Numbered from the stretch's first letter, positions 1-7,154 are shown. The stretch: 12,322 nucleotides of DNA from Methylocystaceae bacterium UBA5192 (GCA_002412985.1 DHWC01000129.1:974-13295); one strand, 5' to 3'. The notes: generated from the sequence alone by a model not told the origin. Translations and numbers: made by a program.

Positions 1-1553
1 TCGACATCGGCGTCGGTCATGATGATGATTTTGTGGTAGCGCAATTTATCGGCGTTAAATTCGTCGCGTCCAACGCCAGTGCCAAGAGCGGTGATCAGCG
101 TACCGATCTGCTCTGATGAGAGCATTTTATCAAATCTGGCGCGCTCCACATTGAGGATCTTGCCCCGCAAAGGCAAAACAGCCTGAAAGGCGCGATTGCG
201 CCCTTGTTTTGCGGTGCCGCCTGCAGAGTCGCCCTCGACAATGAAGAGTTCAGATTTTGAGGGATCCCGTTCCTGACAATCTGCAAGCTTGCCTGGTAGA
301 TTGGCCACATCCAGCGCGCCTTTGCGTCGCGTGAGCTCTCGCGCTTTACGCGCTGCTTCACGCGCAGCGGCGGCTTCCACGACTTTTGAGACAATATTTT
401 TTGCCTCCGCTGGATGCTCTTCCAGCCACTGGCCTAAAATTTCATTGACTATGTTTTCAACCGCAGGACGTACTTCCGAGGAAACTAATTTGTCCTTGGT
501 CTGTGACGAGAATTTTGGATCTGGCACTTTTACCGAGAGCACGCACGTCAAACCTTCACGACAATCATCGCCCGAGAGATCAACTTTTTCGCGTTTCGTT
601 AGACCAGAAGATTCTGCATAGCCGGTAATTTGTCGCGTGAGCGCGGCCCGAAATCCGGCGAGATGGGTGCCGCCATCGCGCTGTGGGATATTATTGGTGA
701 AGGCTAGAACATTCTCATGATAGCTGTCGTTCCACCATAAGGCGACTTCAACAGAAATATGCTCGCGCTTGCCATTGATCAAAATTGGGGCTGAAACAAG
801 CGGTGATTTCGCCCGATCGAGCCAGCGAACAAAGGCCTCTAGACCGCCTTCATAAAATAATTCCTCTTTCTTGACTTCCGCATGTCGCGCGTCGGTAAGA
901 ATGATGCGCACGCCAGAGTTGAGAAACGCAAGTTCGCGTAATCGATGTTCGATTGTCGCATAATCAAACTCGACCATTGTGAAAGTGGCGGGGGAGGGAA
1001 GAAAAGTTACTTCAGTGCCGCGCTTTGTGACGCCATCATCAATCGGCGCGTCTGCGACGATCGCTAATTTAGAGACAGCGTCGCCATTGGCGAATGTCAT
1101 TGCGTGTTCTTTGCCGTTGCGCCAAATGCGCAGCTTTAACCAAACGGATAAAGCGTTGACGACAGACACGCCGACGCCATGAAGGCCGCCGGAGACTTTG
1201 TAAGAGTTTTGATCAAACTTACCGCCTGCATGCAATTGCGTCATGATGACTTCAGCGGCGGAGACGCCTTCTTCCGAGTGAAGGTCGGTGGGAATGCCGC
1301 GACCATTATCGGTTACCGTGACCGAGCCGTCGGCGTTGAGGGTTACCGTGACGCGGGTTGCATGGCCCGCCAGAGCTTCGTCAATGGCGTTATCGACGAC
1401 TTCATACACCATGTGATGTAGGCCAGTGCCATCGTCAGTGTCGCCAATATACATGCCAGGCCGCTTGCGGACGGCGTCGAGGCCGCGCAGGACCTTGATG
1501 GAGTCGGCGCCATAGTCAGCGGAGTCATTCGTTTGCTTTTCTGTCTCGCTCAT
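1..1553 (-). CDS. gyrB: DNA gyrase subunit B, N-terminal part (cut by window edge)
   Basis: GyrB is the ATPase subunit of DNA gyrase, which introduces negative supercoils with GyrA in the cytoplasm. About 517 codons are visible; the C-terminal third lies beyond base 1. From the ATG at 1553 the protein starts MSETEKQTNDSADYGADSIK. The GHKL ATPase comes first, with EVVDNAIDEA (51-60), DNGRGIPTD around Asp82 and GGLHGVGVSVVNALS (about 122-136). The transducer domain follows with the QTK loop at 351-353. The TOPRIM domain has EGDSAGG at 440-446 and the start of the metal-binding MTDADVD at 512-518, where the window ends. I saw no stop or frameshift in the stretches I translated. A Shine-Dalgarno-like AGGA lies about 6 bases before the ATG. 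The gene follows recF on the same strand after a 141-base, AT-rich gap, in which I could not identify a convincing promoter. QTK and DADVD suit GyrB or ParE; adjacency to recF favours GyrB. Confidence 0.96.
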   Translation of the reverse strand, partial: MSETEKQTNDSADYGADSIKVLRGLDAVRKRPGMYIGDTDDGTGLHHMVYEVVDNAIDEALAGHATRVTVTLNADGSVTVTDNGRGIPTDLHSEEGVSAAEVIMTQLHAGGKFDQNSYKVSGGLHGVGVSVVNALSVWLKLRIWRNGKEHAMTFANGDAVSKLAIVADAPIDDGVTKRGTEVTFLPSPATFTMVEFDYATIEHRLRELAFLNSGVRIILTDARHAEVKKEELFYEGGLEAFVRWLDRAKSPLVSAPILINGKREHISVEVALWWNDSYHENVLAFTNNIPQRDGGTHLAGFRAALTRQITGYAESSGLTKREKVDLSGDDCREGLTCVLSVKVPDPKFSSQTKDKLVSSEVRPAVENIVNEILGQWLEEHPAEAKNIVSKVVEAAAAREAARKARELTRRKGALDVANLPGKLADCQERDPSKSELFIVEGDSAGGTAKQGRNRAFQAVLPLRGKILNVERARFDKMLSSEQIGTLITALGTGVGRDEFNADKLRYHKIIIMTDADV

Positions 1554-1694
1554 TTTTCCTGCTGATTTTGGGGTGTTTTTTAAGCGGATGATTCGATCTC
1601 GACATCATACTCTGGATCCCGCGCTAGGGGGACGAAAAGCACGCACAGTCAACAATTTATTAATTATCGCAACTAATTGATAGTTAAAGAATAT

Positions 1695-2834
1695 TTATGG
1701 AATACGGCGGATCTGTCCCTCGATCGCCTGGAGACGGTCTGCGCGGTTTGCCAATGAAGCAAAAAGCGCCGGGTCCGCCCCGCTCATCCAGACTTGTCCG
1801 CCCAGCGTTTCCAGCTCGAAAAAGAGGGCTTCTCGACGTTGAGGGTCGAAATGCGCGGCGACTTCGTCAAGCAATAAGAGTGGGGCTCGATCAGTCATCG
1901 CAGCGACCAAGCGCGCATGCGCAATGGTTAACCCCATAAGCAAGGCTTTCTGTTCCCCAGTCGAGCAATCGCGCGCCGCAGCGTTTTTAGGACCATGACG
2001 AACAGCCAGGTCGCTGGTTTGGGGACCGGTGAGAGTGCGCCCGGCGGCGGCGTCGCGTTTACGGGAAGCAGCAAGCAGTTCCCGAAATCTCTCTTCGACA
2101 ACGAGCGCGGATTGATGCGCAAGCATGTTTTCTATTTCGCCCTCAATAGCGATTTCAGCCCAGGGAAAGGGGCCTTCCTTGCCTTCAGCGACAATGGCGG
2201 AAAGCCTCAAAACTGTCTCGCGCCGGCCCGCTGCGACCGCGACGCCAAGCGAGGCGATCTCATTTTCTGCGGCATCTAGCCAGCTCCGGTCGCCAACCCC
2301 AGCTTCAAGAAGTTTGTTGCGATTACGTAAAGCGCGTTCCATGCGGCTTATTCTGGGACCGTGATCGGCGTCGACGCCCAATGTTAGTCGATCCAAAAAA
2401 CGACGTCGCTCGCCAGCAGATCCAGAAAAAAGCCCGTCCATCGCTGGCGTCAGCCAAAGAACGCGCAAATGATCTGCAAAGGCGCGCGCTGAACTAATCG
2501 GGGCGCGATCAATACGAAAACGTCGTTCCCCTTCCGGTGACATGCCATGGCCTAATTGTGTGACAACGCCGTCTGTTTCCAATTGAATTGAAACAGCGTA
2601 GCCGCCCGCGCCAGCGTGGCGCGCGCATTCGGTCAATTCGGCGCGACGCAAACCCCGGCCAGGAGAATACATTGAGAGCGCTTCAAGAATATTGGTTTTG
2701 CCTGCGCCATTCTCGCCCATTAGCGCAACGAGTTTTGTTTCGATGACGCAGTCGGCCTGCGCATAGGATCGGAAGTCAGTCAGCGTTAATCGGCGTACAA
2801 ACGGCGTTTTCGGGCTATGCGAGATGAGAGTCAT
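1695..2834 (-). CDS. recF: DNA replication and repair protein RecF
   Basis: RecF is an SMC/ABC-like ATPase that, with RecO and RecR, loads RecA onto gapped single-stranded DNA during recombinational repair and fork restart. The 379-residue protein has the usual family length. It opens with the RecF-type strand RRLTLTDFRSYAQADC (14-29). Walker A GENGAGKT is at 40-47, the ABC signature STGEQKALL at 291-299 and Walker B LLLLDEVAAHFD at 319-330, followed by a D-loop region ending in the QVWMSGADP segment typical of RecF C-termini. All ATPase motifs are intact. The start ATG at 2834 has only a weak purine-rich stretch (AAGAGA) just before it. The gene lies upstream of gyrB on the same strand, as in many bacteria, but dnaN, its normal upstream neighbour, is missing; coaBC is divergent instead. 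Confidence 0.96.
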   Translation of the reverse strand: MTLISHSPKTPFVRRLTLTDFRSYAQADCVIETKLVALMGENGAGKTNILEALSMYSPGRGLRRAELTECARHAGAGGYAVSIQLETDGVVTQLGHGMSPEGERRFRIDRAPISSARAFADHLRVLWLTPAMDGLFSGSAGERRRFLDRLTLGVDADHGPRISRMERALRNRNKLLEAGVGDRSWLDAAENEIASLGVAVAAGRRETVLRLSAIVAEGKEGPFPWAEIAIEGEIENMLAHQSALVVEERFRELLAASRKRDAAAGRTLTGPQTSDLAVRHGPKNAAARDCSTGEQKALLMGLTIAHARLVAAMTDRAPLLLLDEVAAHFDPQRREALFFELETLGGQVWMSGADPALFASLANRADRLQAIEGQIRRIP

Positions 2835-3031
2835 TCTCTTCGCTTTGCCATGACAGGCGATGAAGAGCTAGTGAGGTCAGAGACGTCTTTCGTCCGAGGC
2901 GCTCTAGTAAGGTTAAGGCCGCCAATAATCGCTTTCGCGGCTATGAGCTTTTTAAGTCGCGCATATCGCCGATAAGCTTGGCCTTGGGGGCAAAAGATGT
3001 ATTGTCCCGCGCAAGAGGGAGACGGCGTCCA
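2835..3031. other. Divergent intergenic region between recF and coaBC
   Basis: This gap must hold promoters for recF (leftward) and coaBC (rightward) unless each is read from further away. I found no convincing -35/-10 pair; the best rightward -10 look-alike is AATAAT at about 2924-2929, without a matching -35. No fragment of dnaN, ubiB or another gene is recognisable. The region is extended here to the preferred coaBC start; if the TTG at 2978 is used the gap is 143 bases. Confidence 0.4.
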
Positions 3032-4315
3032 GTGGGAGTAAAACTAACACAAGCTTTGCGCGATAGAGAGATTTTGCTGATCGTGGGCGGCGGTATAGCC
3101 GTCTATAAGTCGCTTGATCTAGTCCGACGCTTGCGGGCCCTTGGCGCACGAGTGCGCGTTGTGATGACTGCGGCTGCAAAAGAATTTGTTTCGCCGCTCG
3201 CTTTTGTCAGCCTTACCAATGAAGCCGTGCATGAGACGCTTTTTTCTGCAACGGACGAGCAGGAAATGGGCCATATTCAACTCTCGCGTCGAGCGGATCT
3301 CATTGTTGTTGCGCCAGCGACTGCGCATCTTCTTGCCCGTGCGGCAAATGGCTTATGCGACGACTTGGCGACAACGCTAATGCTTGCAACCGATAAACGC
3401 ATAGTGTTTGCGCCAGCGATGAATGTCCGTATGTGGACGCATCCAGCCACTCAAAAAAATATCGACACATTGCGCAGTCAGGGAGCTTACTTTGTAGGTC
3501 CTGATGAGGGAGAAATGGCCTGCGGCGAATTTGGCCCGGGTCGGATGAGCGAAGTAGAGGATATCGTTGACAAGATTATTTCCGTTTGCGCGCAAGAGAC
3601 GCGATTGCCTTTGCCAAGGGGCGTTCAGCAACGCCCGCATATAATTGGAAACGATCTGATCGGCAGGCATGTCCTAATTACCTCAGGACCGACCCATGAG
3701 GCGATTGATCCAGTGCGCTATATTGCTAATCGTTCGTCTGGACGGCAAGGCCACGCACTGGCGCATGCTGCCGTTGCAGCCGGTGCGCGCGTGACGCTTA
3801 TTACGGGTCCTGTAACGCTTGCTGATCCGCCGGCCTGTCAGGTCATCCACGTCGAAAGCGCCGCGCAAATGAGCGCCGCCGTTGAACAGGCATTACCAGC
3901 AGATGTTTTCATTGGCGTAGCAGCCGTGGCGGATTGGCGCGTTGTGCAGGCTGATCAGAAGATCAAAAAAGAGCCAGGAGCCTCAGCGCCTGTTTTTACT
4001 TTGGTGGAAAACCCCGACATTCTCGCCAGCGTGGCCAAGTCCCAAAAACGGCCGGCGCTTGTTATTGGATTTGCGGCGGAGACGCAAAATCTTATCGACT
4101 CAGGGCGCAAAAAACTCATCGCCAAAGGCTGCGACATGATCATCGCCAATGATGTGGGCGAAGGATCGGAAGTCTTCGGCGGCGCCAATAATGAGGCGCA
4201 TGTGATCATGCGCGATAGCCTTCTTAGCTGGCCAAAAATGGATAAGATGATGTTAGCGACGAAATTAATTGCGCTCATCGCGCAGAGATTGTCTCCAGAA
4301 GGAGCTAGTCGGTGA
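3032..4315 (+). CDS. coaBC: Bifunctional phosphopantothenoylcysteine decarboxylase / phosphopantothenate-cysteine ligase
   Basis: CoaBC (Dfp) carries out two steps of coenzyme A synthesis: ligation of cysteine to 4'-phosphopantothenate (CoaB, CTP-dependent) and FMN-dependent decarboxylation to 4'-phosphopantetheine (CoaC). The CoaC domain (about 12-185) shows the flavin strand ILLIVGGGIAVYKSLDLVRR, the active-site histidine His81 in GHIQLSRRAD, PAMNVRMW (128-135) and the loop ACGEFGPGRM with Cys164. The CoaB domain (about 211-420) has ITSGPTHEAIDPVRYIANRS with Asn233, the SSGRQG loop, VAAVADWR and the KIKK lysines at 310-313. I prefer the GTG at 3032 because AAGAGGGAGA lies about 9 bases upstream and the domain then starts at the usual distance. 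An in-frame TTG at 2978 would add 18 residues. The protein is 427 residues, slightly longer than E. coli Dfp. It overlaps dut by 4 bases, the common coaBC-dut pairing. Confidence 0.96.
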   Translation: MGVKLTQALRDREILLIVGGGIAVYKSLDLVRRLRALGARVRVVMTAAAKEFVSPLAFVSLTNEAVHETLFSATDEQEMGHIQLSRRADLIVVAPATAHLLARAANGLCDDLATTLMLATDKRIVFAPAMNVRMWTHPATQKNIDTLRSQGAYFVGPDEGEMACGEFGPGRMSEVEDIVDKIISVCAQETRLPLPRGVQQRPHIIGNDLIGRHVLITSGPTHEAIDPVRYIANRSSGRQGHALAHAAVAAGARVTLITGPVTLADPPACQVIHVESAAQMSAAVEQALPADVFIGVAAVADWRVVQADQKIKKEPGASAPVFTLVENPDILASVAKSQKRPALVIGFAAETQNLIDSGRKKLIAKGCDMIIANDVGEGSEVFGGANNEAHVIMRDSLLSWPKMDKMMLATKLIALIAQRLSPEGASR

Positions 4316-4770
4316 AGGTCGCCCTCCAGCGTTTACCCCATGGGCTGGGATTGCCAGCTCCCTCTTATGAGAGCATCGGAGCCGCCGGAATGGATCTCTA
4401 TGCGGCGCTGCTTGAGGGACAAAAATTGATCCTTGAGCCTGGCGCGCGAGACTTGGTTCCCACGGGCGTGATCCTGTCTCTGCCAGAGGGCTTTGAGGCT
4501 CAGGTGCGGCCGCGTTCAGGCCTCGCGGCTAAATATGGCGTCACAGTTCTCAACGCTCCAGGGACAATTGACAGCGATTATCGCGGGGAAATCAAGGTGA
4601 TCTTGATCAATCATGGCGGGCAGCCGTTTGAAATTACGCGGGCCATGCGGATCGCCCAGCTTATCATAGCCCCGGTGACGCGCGCGCGTTTGATTGAAAC
4701 GCATTCAGCTCTTGACGAAACAAGTCGCGGCTCAGGAGGCTTTGGCTCAACTGGACTAGGCGGGATCTAA
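4312..4770 (+). CDS. dut: Deoxyuridine 5'-triphosphate nucleotidohydrolase (dUTPase)
   Basis: dUTPase hydrolyses dUTP to dUMP and pyrophosphate, keeping uracil out of DNA and supplying the thymidylate synthase substrate. The 152-residue protein has all five trimeric dUTPase motifs in order: AAGMDLYA (24-31), RPRSGLA (66-72), GTIDSDYRGEIKV (84-96) with the catalytic-region aspartate, RIAQLII (113-119) and the glycine-rich C-terminal arm RGSGGFGSTG (139-148). The start is GTG at 4312, supported by a strong AAGGAG at 4299-4304, 7 bases upstream. The GTGA overlap with the coaBC stop suggests translational coupling. An Rrf2-type regulator follows after only 5 bases, so the three genes are probably one transcript. 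Confidence 0.97.
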   Translation: MKVALQRLPHGLGLPAPSYESIGAAGMDLYAALLEGQKLILEPGARDLVPTGVILSLPEGFEAQVRPRSGLAAKYGVTVLNAPGTIDSDYRGEIKVILINHGGQPFEITRAMRIAQLIIAPVTRARLIETHSALDETSRGSGGFGSTGLGGI

Positions 4771-4775
4771 AATCC

Positions 4776-5216
4776 ATGAAGCTCTTGCGGCGACCCGCGC
4801 GATTTGCCTTGCTTGCTGCGCTTGATATCGCCCTGCATGCCCGCGGCCGTCCAGTTTCCTCCAAAGAACTCGCCGCACGCTATGATTTGCCCCCGCGACG
4901 GCTGGAGGTTTTGTTGCAAGCTATGGTGCGGGCGGGGATTTTGCGTAGCCTAAGAGGGCCGGCGGGGGGCTATGAATTGGCTCGGGAGCGGCGCCGGATT
5001 TGCGTTGGCGAAATTGTTCGAGTGGCGCTTGGCGTAGATGAGGAAACTGGATCGGCGCCCTCGCCATTAGATCAACTTATGGATCCTTTGCTGGCGGAGG
5101 CGGAGGGGCGGGCGCTGGCCTATCTGGATGGGATCAATCTGGATGCGCTTTATACTGGAGCCCTAGCGCTTGAGGACAAAGATAAACTAGAGCTTTTGGG
5201 GGATTTTAATATCTAG
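4776..5216 (+). CDS. Rrf2-family transcriptional regulator without cluster cysteines
   Basis: This is a 146-residue DNA-binding protein of the Rrf2 family (relatives IscR, NsrR, RirA, CymR). The N-terminal winged helix has a helix-turn-helix at about 28-56 (SSKELAARYDLPPRRLEVLL) and the family's wing GPAGGYELAR at 61-70. IscR-like members bind an iron-sulfur cluster through three cysteines around residues 90-110. Here the only cysteine is Cys76, before that region, so this protein probably does not hold such a cluster and may sense a small molecule, a protein partner or redox state another way. The C-terminus is acidic and unlike any subfamily I recognise. The ATG at 4776 lies 5 bases after dut, with only a weak GGCGGG upstream, suggesting coupled translation. 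Its targets are unknown; a palindrome at 5296-5315 is one candidate site. Family assignment is firm, function is not. Confidence 0.88.
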   Translation: MKLLRRPARFALLAALDIALHARGRPVSSKELAARYDLPPRRLEVLLQAMVRAGILRSLRGPAGGYELARERRRICVGEIVRVALGVDEETGSAPSPLDQLMDPLLAEAEGRALAYLDGINLDALYTGALALEDKDKLELLGDFNI

Positions 5217-5235
5217 CGATGGCCTGCCGTCTTAG

Positions 5236-5266
5236 CCCCTGGCTTGTGTAGCGATTGTGCAAGGGG
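5236..5266 (+). terminator. Imperfect hairpin after the Rrf2 gene, possible weak terminator
   Basis: CCCCTGGC (5236-5243) and GCAAGGGG (5259-5266) pair at 7 of 8 positions around a 15-base loop, about 20 bases after the regulator's stop codon. No T-run follows, so it is not a classical Rho-independent terminator; it may only stabilise the 3' end of the coaBC-dut-rrf2 message. Confidence 0.25.
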
Positions 5267-5295
5267 AGCCGATGGGATGGCGGGCGATTAAGCTG

Positions 5296-5315
5296 ATTCC
5301 TATAAATTACGGAAT
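5296..5315 (+). promoter_or_regulatory. Candidate operator ATTCC-N10-GGAAT over a -10-like TATAAA
   Basis: A perfect 5-base inverted repeat, ATTCC at 5296-5300 and GGAAT at 5311-5315, brackets 10 AT-rich bases beginning TATAAA (5301-5306), which resembles a -10 element. It lies 80 bases after the Rrf2-type gene and 35 bases before the enoyl-CoA hydratase start. Several Rrf2-family operators are AT-rich dyads with GGAAT-like half-sites (CymR being the one I recall), so this gene's product is a natural candidate to bind here. No good -35 accompanies the TATAAA. Assignment is an inference. Confidence 0.35.
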
Positions 5316-5350
5316 AATAATGATAAAAACAGATCTAGTGAGGCCCAGTA

Positions 5351-6124
5351 GTGATTTTTGAGACTCTAATAATAGAAATTCACGACCGCGTCGCCTTAGT
5401 GCGCTTAAATCGGCCAGACGCGCTTAATGCCCTGAACCAGCAACTGATTGTTGAGCTCGATCAAGCATTAACCGCTTTTGAGGCGGATCCGGCGATTGGC
5501 TGCGTGGTGTTAACGGGATCAGAAAAGGCTTTTGCCGCGGGCGCAGACATCAAAGAAATGCGCGACAAAAGCTTTGTCGACGCCTTGCTTCAAGACTTCA
5601 TTTCACGCTGGGACTGCGTGGCTCGCGCTCGAAAGCCAATTATTGCCGCCGTGGCGGGTTTTGCGCTTGGGGGCGGGAGTGAATTGGCGATGATGTGCGA
5701 TTTTATTTTGGCTGCCGATAGCGCTAATTTCGGCCAGCCTGAGATTAAACTGGGTGTCATTCCAGGCGCCGGCGGAACACAGCGCCTTACCCGCGCCATC
5801 GGCAAAGCTAAGGCGATGGACTTGGTCTTGACCGGGCGAATGATGGGGGCGGAGGAGGCAGAGCGCGCAGGTCTTGTTGCCCGCATTCTGCCGGCTGAGG
5901 CGCTGGTCGCTGAGGCCTTAAAAGTGGCTGGATTTATCTCTGGGATGTCGCTCCCTGCAGTCATCTTGGCAAAAGATGCGGTAAATCAAGCCTTTGAAAC
6001 CACACTGGCGGAAGGCGTGAAATATGAGCGTCGGTCATTCTATGCTCTCTTCGCTACGGAAGACCAGAAAGAGGGGATGGCGGCTTTTGTTGAAAAGCGA
6101 AAACCAACCTTCAAACATCGGTAA
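5351..6124 (+). CDS. Enoyl-CoA hydratase (crotonase family)
   Basis: Enoyl-CoA hydratase adds water to trans-2-enoyl-CoA to give 3-hydroxyacyl-CoA in fatty-acid beta-oxidation, in the cytoplasm. The 257-residue length is typical. The sequence closely follows the short-chain mitochondrial/bacterial type: FAAGADIKEM (61-70) and GFALGGGSELAMMCD (103-117) supply the oxyanion-hole backbone. Both catalytic glutamates are present, Glu111 in GGGSELAMMCD and Glu131 in FGQPEIKLGVIPGAGGTQR. This argues for a true hydratase rather than an isomerase or dehalogenase of the same fold. The start is GTG at 5351, with GAGG at 5340-5343 about 7 bases upstream; no better downstream start exists. It sits between the Rrf2 gene and rpsT. 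An enoyl-CoA hydratase gene beside rpsT-dnaA is, as I recall, a conserved arrangement in Hyphomicrobiales. The exact chain-length preference cannot be told; PaaF- or EchA-like names would fit equally. Confidence 0.93.
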   Translation: MIFETLIIEIHDRVALVRLNRPDALNALNQQLIVELDQALTAFEADPAIGCVVLTGSEKAFAAGADIKEMRDKSFVDALLQDFISRWDCVARARKPIIAAVAGFALGGGSELAMMCDFILAADSANFGQPEIKLGVIPGAGGTQRLTRAIGKAKAMDLVLTGRMMGAEEAERAGLVARILPAEALVAEALKVAGFISGMSLPAVILAKDAVNQAFETTLAEGVKYERRSFYALFATEDQKEGMAAFVEKRKPTFKHR

Positions 6125-6132
6125 AACCGGCA

Positions 6133-6162
6133 TTGACGAACGCCCTTAGGCGCGCTTATAAG
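6133..6162 (+). promoter_or_regulatory. Promoter of rpsT
   Basis: TTGACG at 6133-6138 matches a sigma-70 -35 box at 5 of 6 positions. It is followed after 17 bases by TTATAA (6156-6161), or after 18 by TATAAG (6157-6162), as the -10. It starts 9 bases after the enoyl-CoA hydratase stop codon and would begin a leader of roughly 75-80 bases before rpsT. It is the best-looking promoter in the window. Confidence 0.65.
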
Positions 6163-6172
6163 CCTCCATCTT

Positions 6173-6209
6173 GGCTGCGGGTTCCGCGGCCCTATTCTTT
6201 TTGGGCGCC
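6173..6209 (+). promoter_or_regulatory. Foldable leader of rpsT with two competing hairpins
   Basis: Hairpin A pairs GGCTGCGG (6173-6180) with CCGCGGCC (6184-6191) over a 3-base loop, all eight positions pairing with one G-T wobble. Hairpin B pairs GCCC (6189-6192) with GGGC (6203-6206), plus a bulged extension, and reuses bases of hairpin A, so both cannot form together. A T-rich stretch (6194-6202) follows hairpin A. The structure sits in the leader of a ribosomal-protein gene, where autoregulation is common; function here is inferred. Confidence 0.35.
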
Positions 6210-6246
6210 AACTGGCTGCTCCTAGATCCTTGAGGAAATAACAGAT

Positions 6247-6519
6247 ATGGCCAATACAAAGTCGGCCAAGAAAGCCGTTCGCAAGATTGAACGGCGCACG
6301 GTTGTCAACAGAGCGCGTCGCAGCCGCATGCGCACATTTTTACGCAAGGTTGAAGAGGCGCTCGCAGCTGGCGACGCTAAACTTGCCGCAGACGCTCTGC
6401 ATAGCGCGGCTCCAGAACTCATGCGCGCTGCCCAGCATGGCGTCGTTCATAAGAACACGGCGTCCCGGAAAGTTTCACGGCTCACAGCGCGCGTGAAAGC
6501 GCTTTCCGCTCAGAGCTAA
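6247..6519 (+). CDS. rpsT: 30S ribosomal protein S20
   Basis: S20 is a primary 16S rRNA-binding protein of the small ribosomal subunit. The 90-residue protein is the normal length and strongly basic. It opens with the family signature MANTKSAKKAVRKIERR, followed by NRARRSRMRTFLRKVEEAL, and ends with HKNTASRKVSRLTARVKAL (68-86), the conserved S20 C-terminal helix. The ATG at 6247 is preceded by GAGGAA at 6231-6236, about 10 bases away. The gene has its own promoter, a structured leader and a strong terminator, so it is probably a single-gene transcript. dnaA is the next recognised gene, the order seen across Hyphomicrobiales. Confidence 0.98.
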   Translation: MANTKSAKKAVRKIERRTVVNRARRSRMRTFLRKVEEALAAGDAKLAADALHSAAPELMRAAQHGVVHKNTASRKVSRLTARVKALSAQS

Positions 6520-6561
6520 ATAATCTCCGCTGAGCTGTAGGCTGAGCTAAGCTATAAGTTT

Positions 6562-6592
6562 AAAAAACCCGGCGTCTTTCGCCGGGTTTTTT
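6562..6592 (+). terminator. Rho-independent terminator of rpsT
   Basis: AAAAAACCCGGCG (6562-6574) pairs perfectly with CGCCGGGTTTTTT (6580-6592) around the 5-base loop TCTTT. The GC core is 7 base pairs and the A-run and T-run flank it, so it could act in both directions, but only rpsT (stop at 6519) reads into it from nearby. Just before it are two GCTGAGCT copies (about 6528-6549) that are not part of the stem. Confidence 0.93.
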
Positions 6593-7142
6593 CTTGATAG
6601 AAGTCGTGTTCCTAGAGGGATGCGCTCTCGACATTTCTTAAATTCAAGATGTTGATGAAAAGCTCAAACAAGAATGACACAATAATGAAAATTTTTTATG
6701 CGTTTTGCGACGTGCGCAAGAAAGATGTCTCGATTTCAAGCCTTTGCAACTAAGCTTGCTTTTGATTAGTCAACGCGCGCCACTTGACAAGAAGTGCAGA
6801 TTGGCGGCGATGCAGCGAGGCGTCCATGTCATAAATGCGCATCACTCCAGATCAAAATTTTTTAAAGCGTAGTGAATCATTAGCTTAGGCGTGAGGCGTG
6901 TTTAGAAGAGAATTTTTTTCGTTTTTGTCTTTGTAAAAATTAAATGAAATTTATTTCAGTCGTTGCGCTCATCGCAGCCTTTGTGTAATTTTCTTTTGTC
7001 GGTTGAAAACAGATATTCTTGTTTGCTCTGATTGGTCGACAGTGTTCTGGAGCGAAGTAATTTCGGCTCTCTGCTGTGATCAAATCTGAAACATTAAGGC
7101 TCTGTTTTTCATCCCCCCGGCGCGTCATCGTGTGCAGTATCA
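6593..7142. other. AT-rich non-coding stretch between rpsT and the dnaA leader
   Basis: About 550 bases without a supportable gene. Contents seen: an AT-rich tract at about 6900-6960 with several T-runs; a perfect 7-base tandem repeat AGGCGTG at 6887-6900; a 5-base dyad CACTT/AAGTG at about 6781-6796 that includes a TTGACA hexamer without a good -10; and a GAGC/GCTC hairpin with outer ACAG/CTGT arms near 7040-7078. I searched by eye on both strands for DnaA boxes (TTATCCACA and one-mismatch forms) and found none. It could hold an unrecognised small RNA or distal dnaA promoters, but nothing proves this. Confidence 0.5.
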
Positions 7143-7154
7143 GTGCCTAACCGT

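Noticed and set aside
95..1528. Several open frames of 60-110 codons on both strands within the gyrB region
   Set aside because: They overlap the intact gyrB frame, which carries all family motifs; none resembles a known protein or has a convincing start.
1..1553. gyrB as a pseudogene or truncated gene
   Set aside because: The frame stays open to the window edge at base 1 with TOPRIM motifs intact; the truncation is due only to the window boundary.
1554..1694. A gyrB promoter with TTGACT (minus strand, 1647-1652)
   Set aside because: The hexamer 17 bases downstream is CCCTAG, a poor -10. The nearby GATAAT (1663-1668) has no good -35, so no pair could be supported.
5590..5964. A 124-codon antisense frame inside the enoyl-CoA hydratase gene
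   Set aside because: It is low complexity in Ala, Pro and Arg, as expected from the opposite strand of a GC-rich gene, with no motif or ribosome-binding site.
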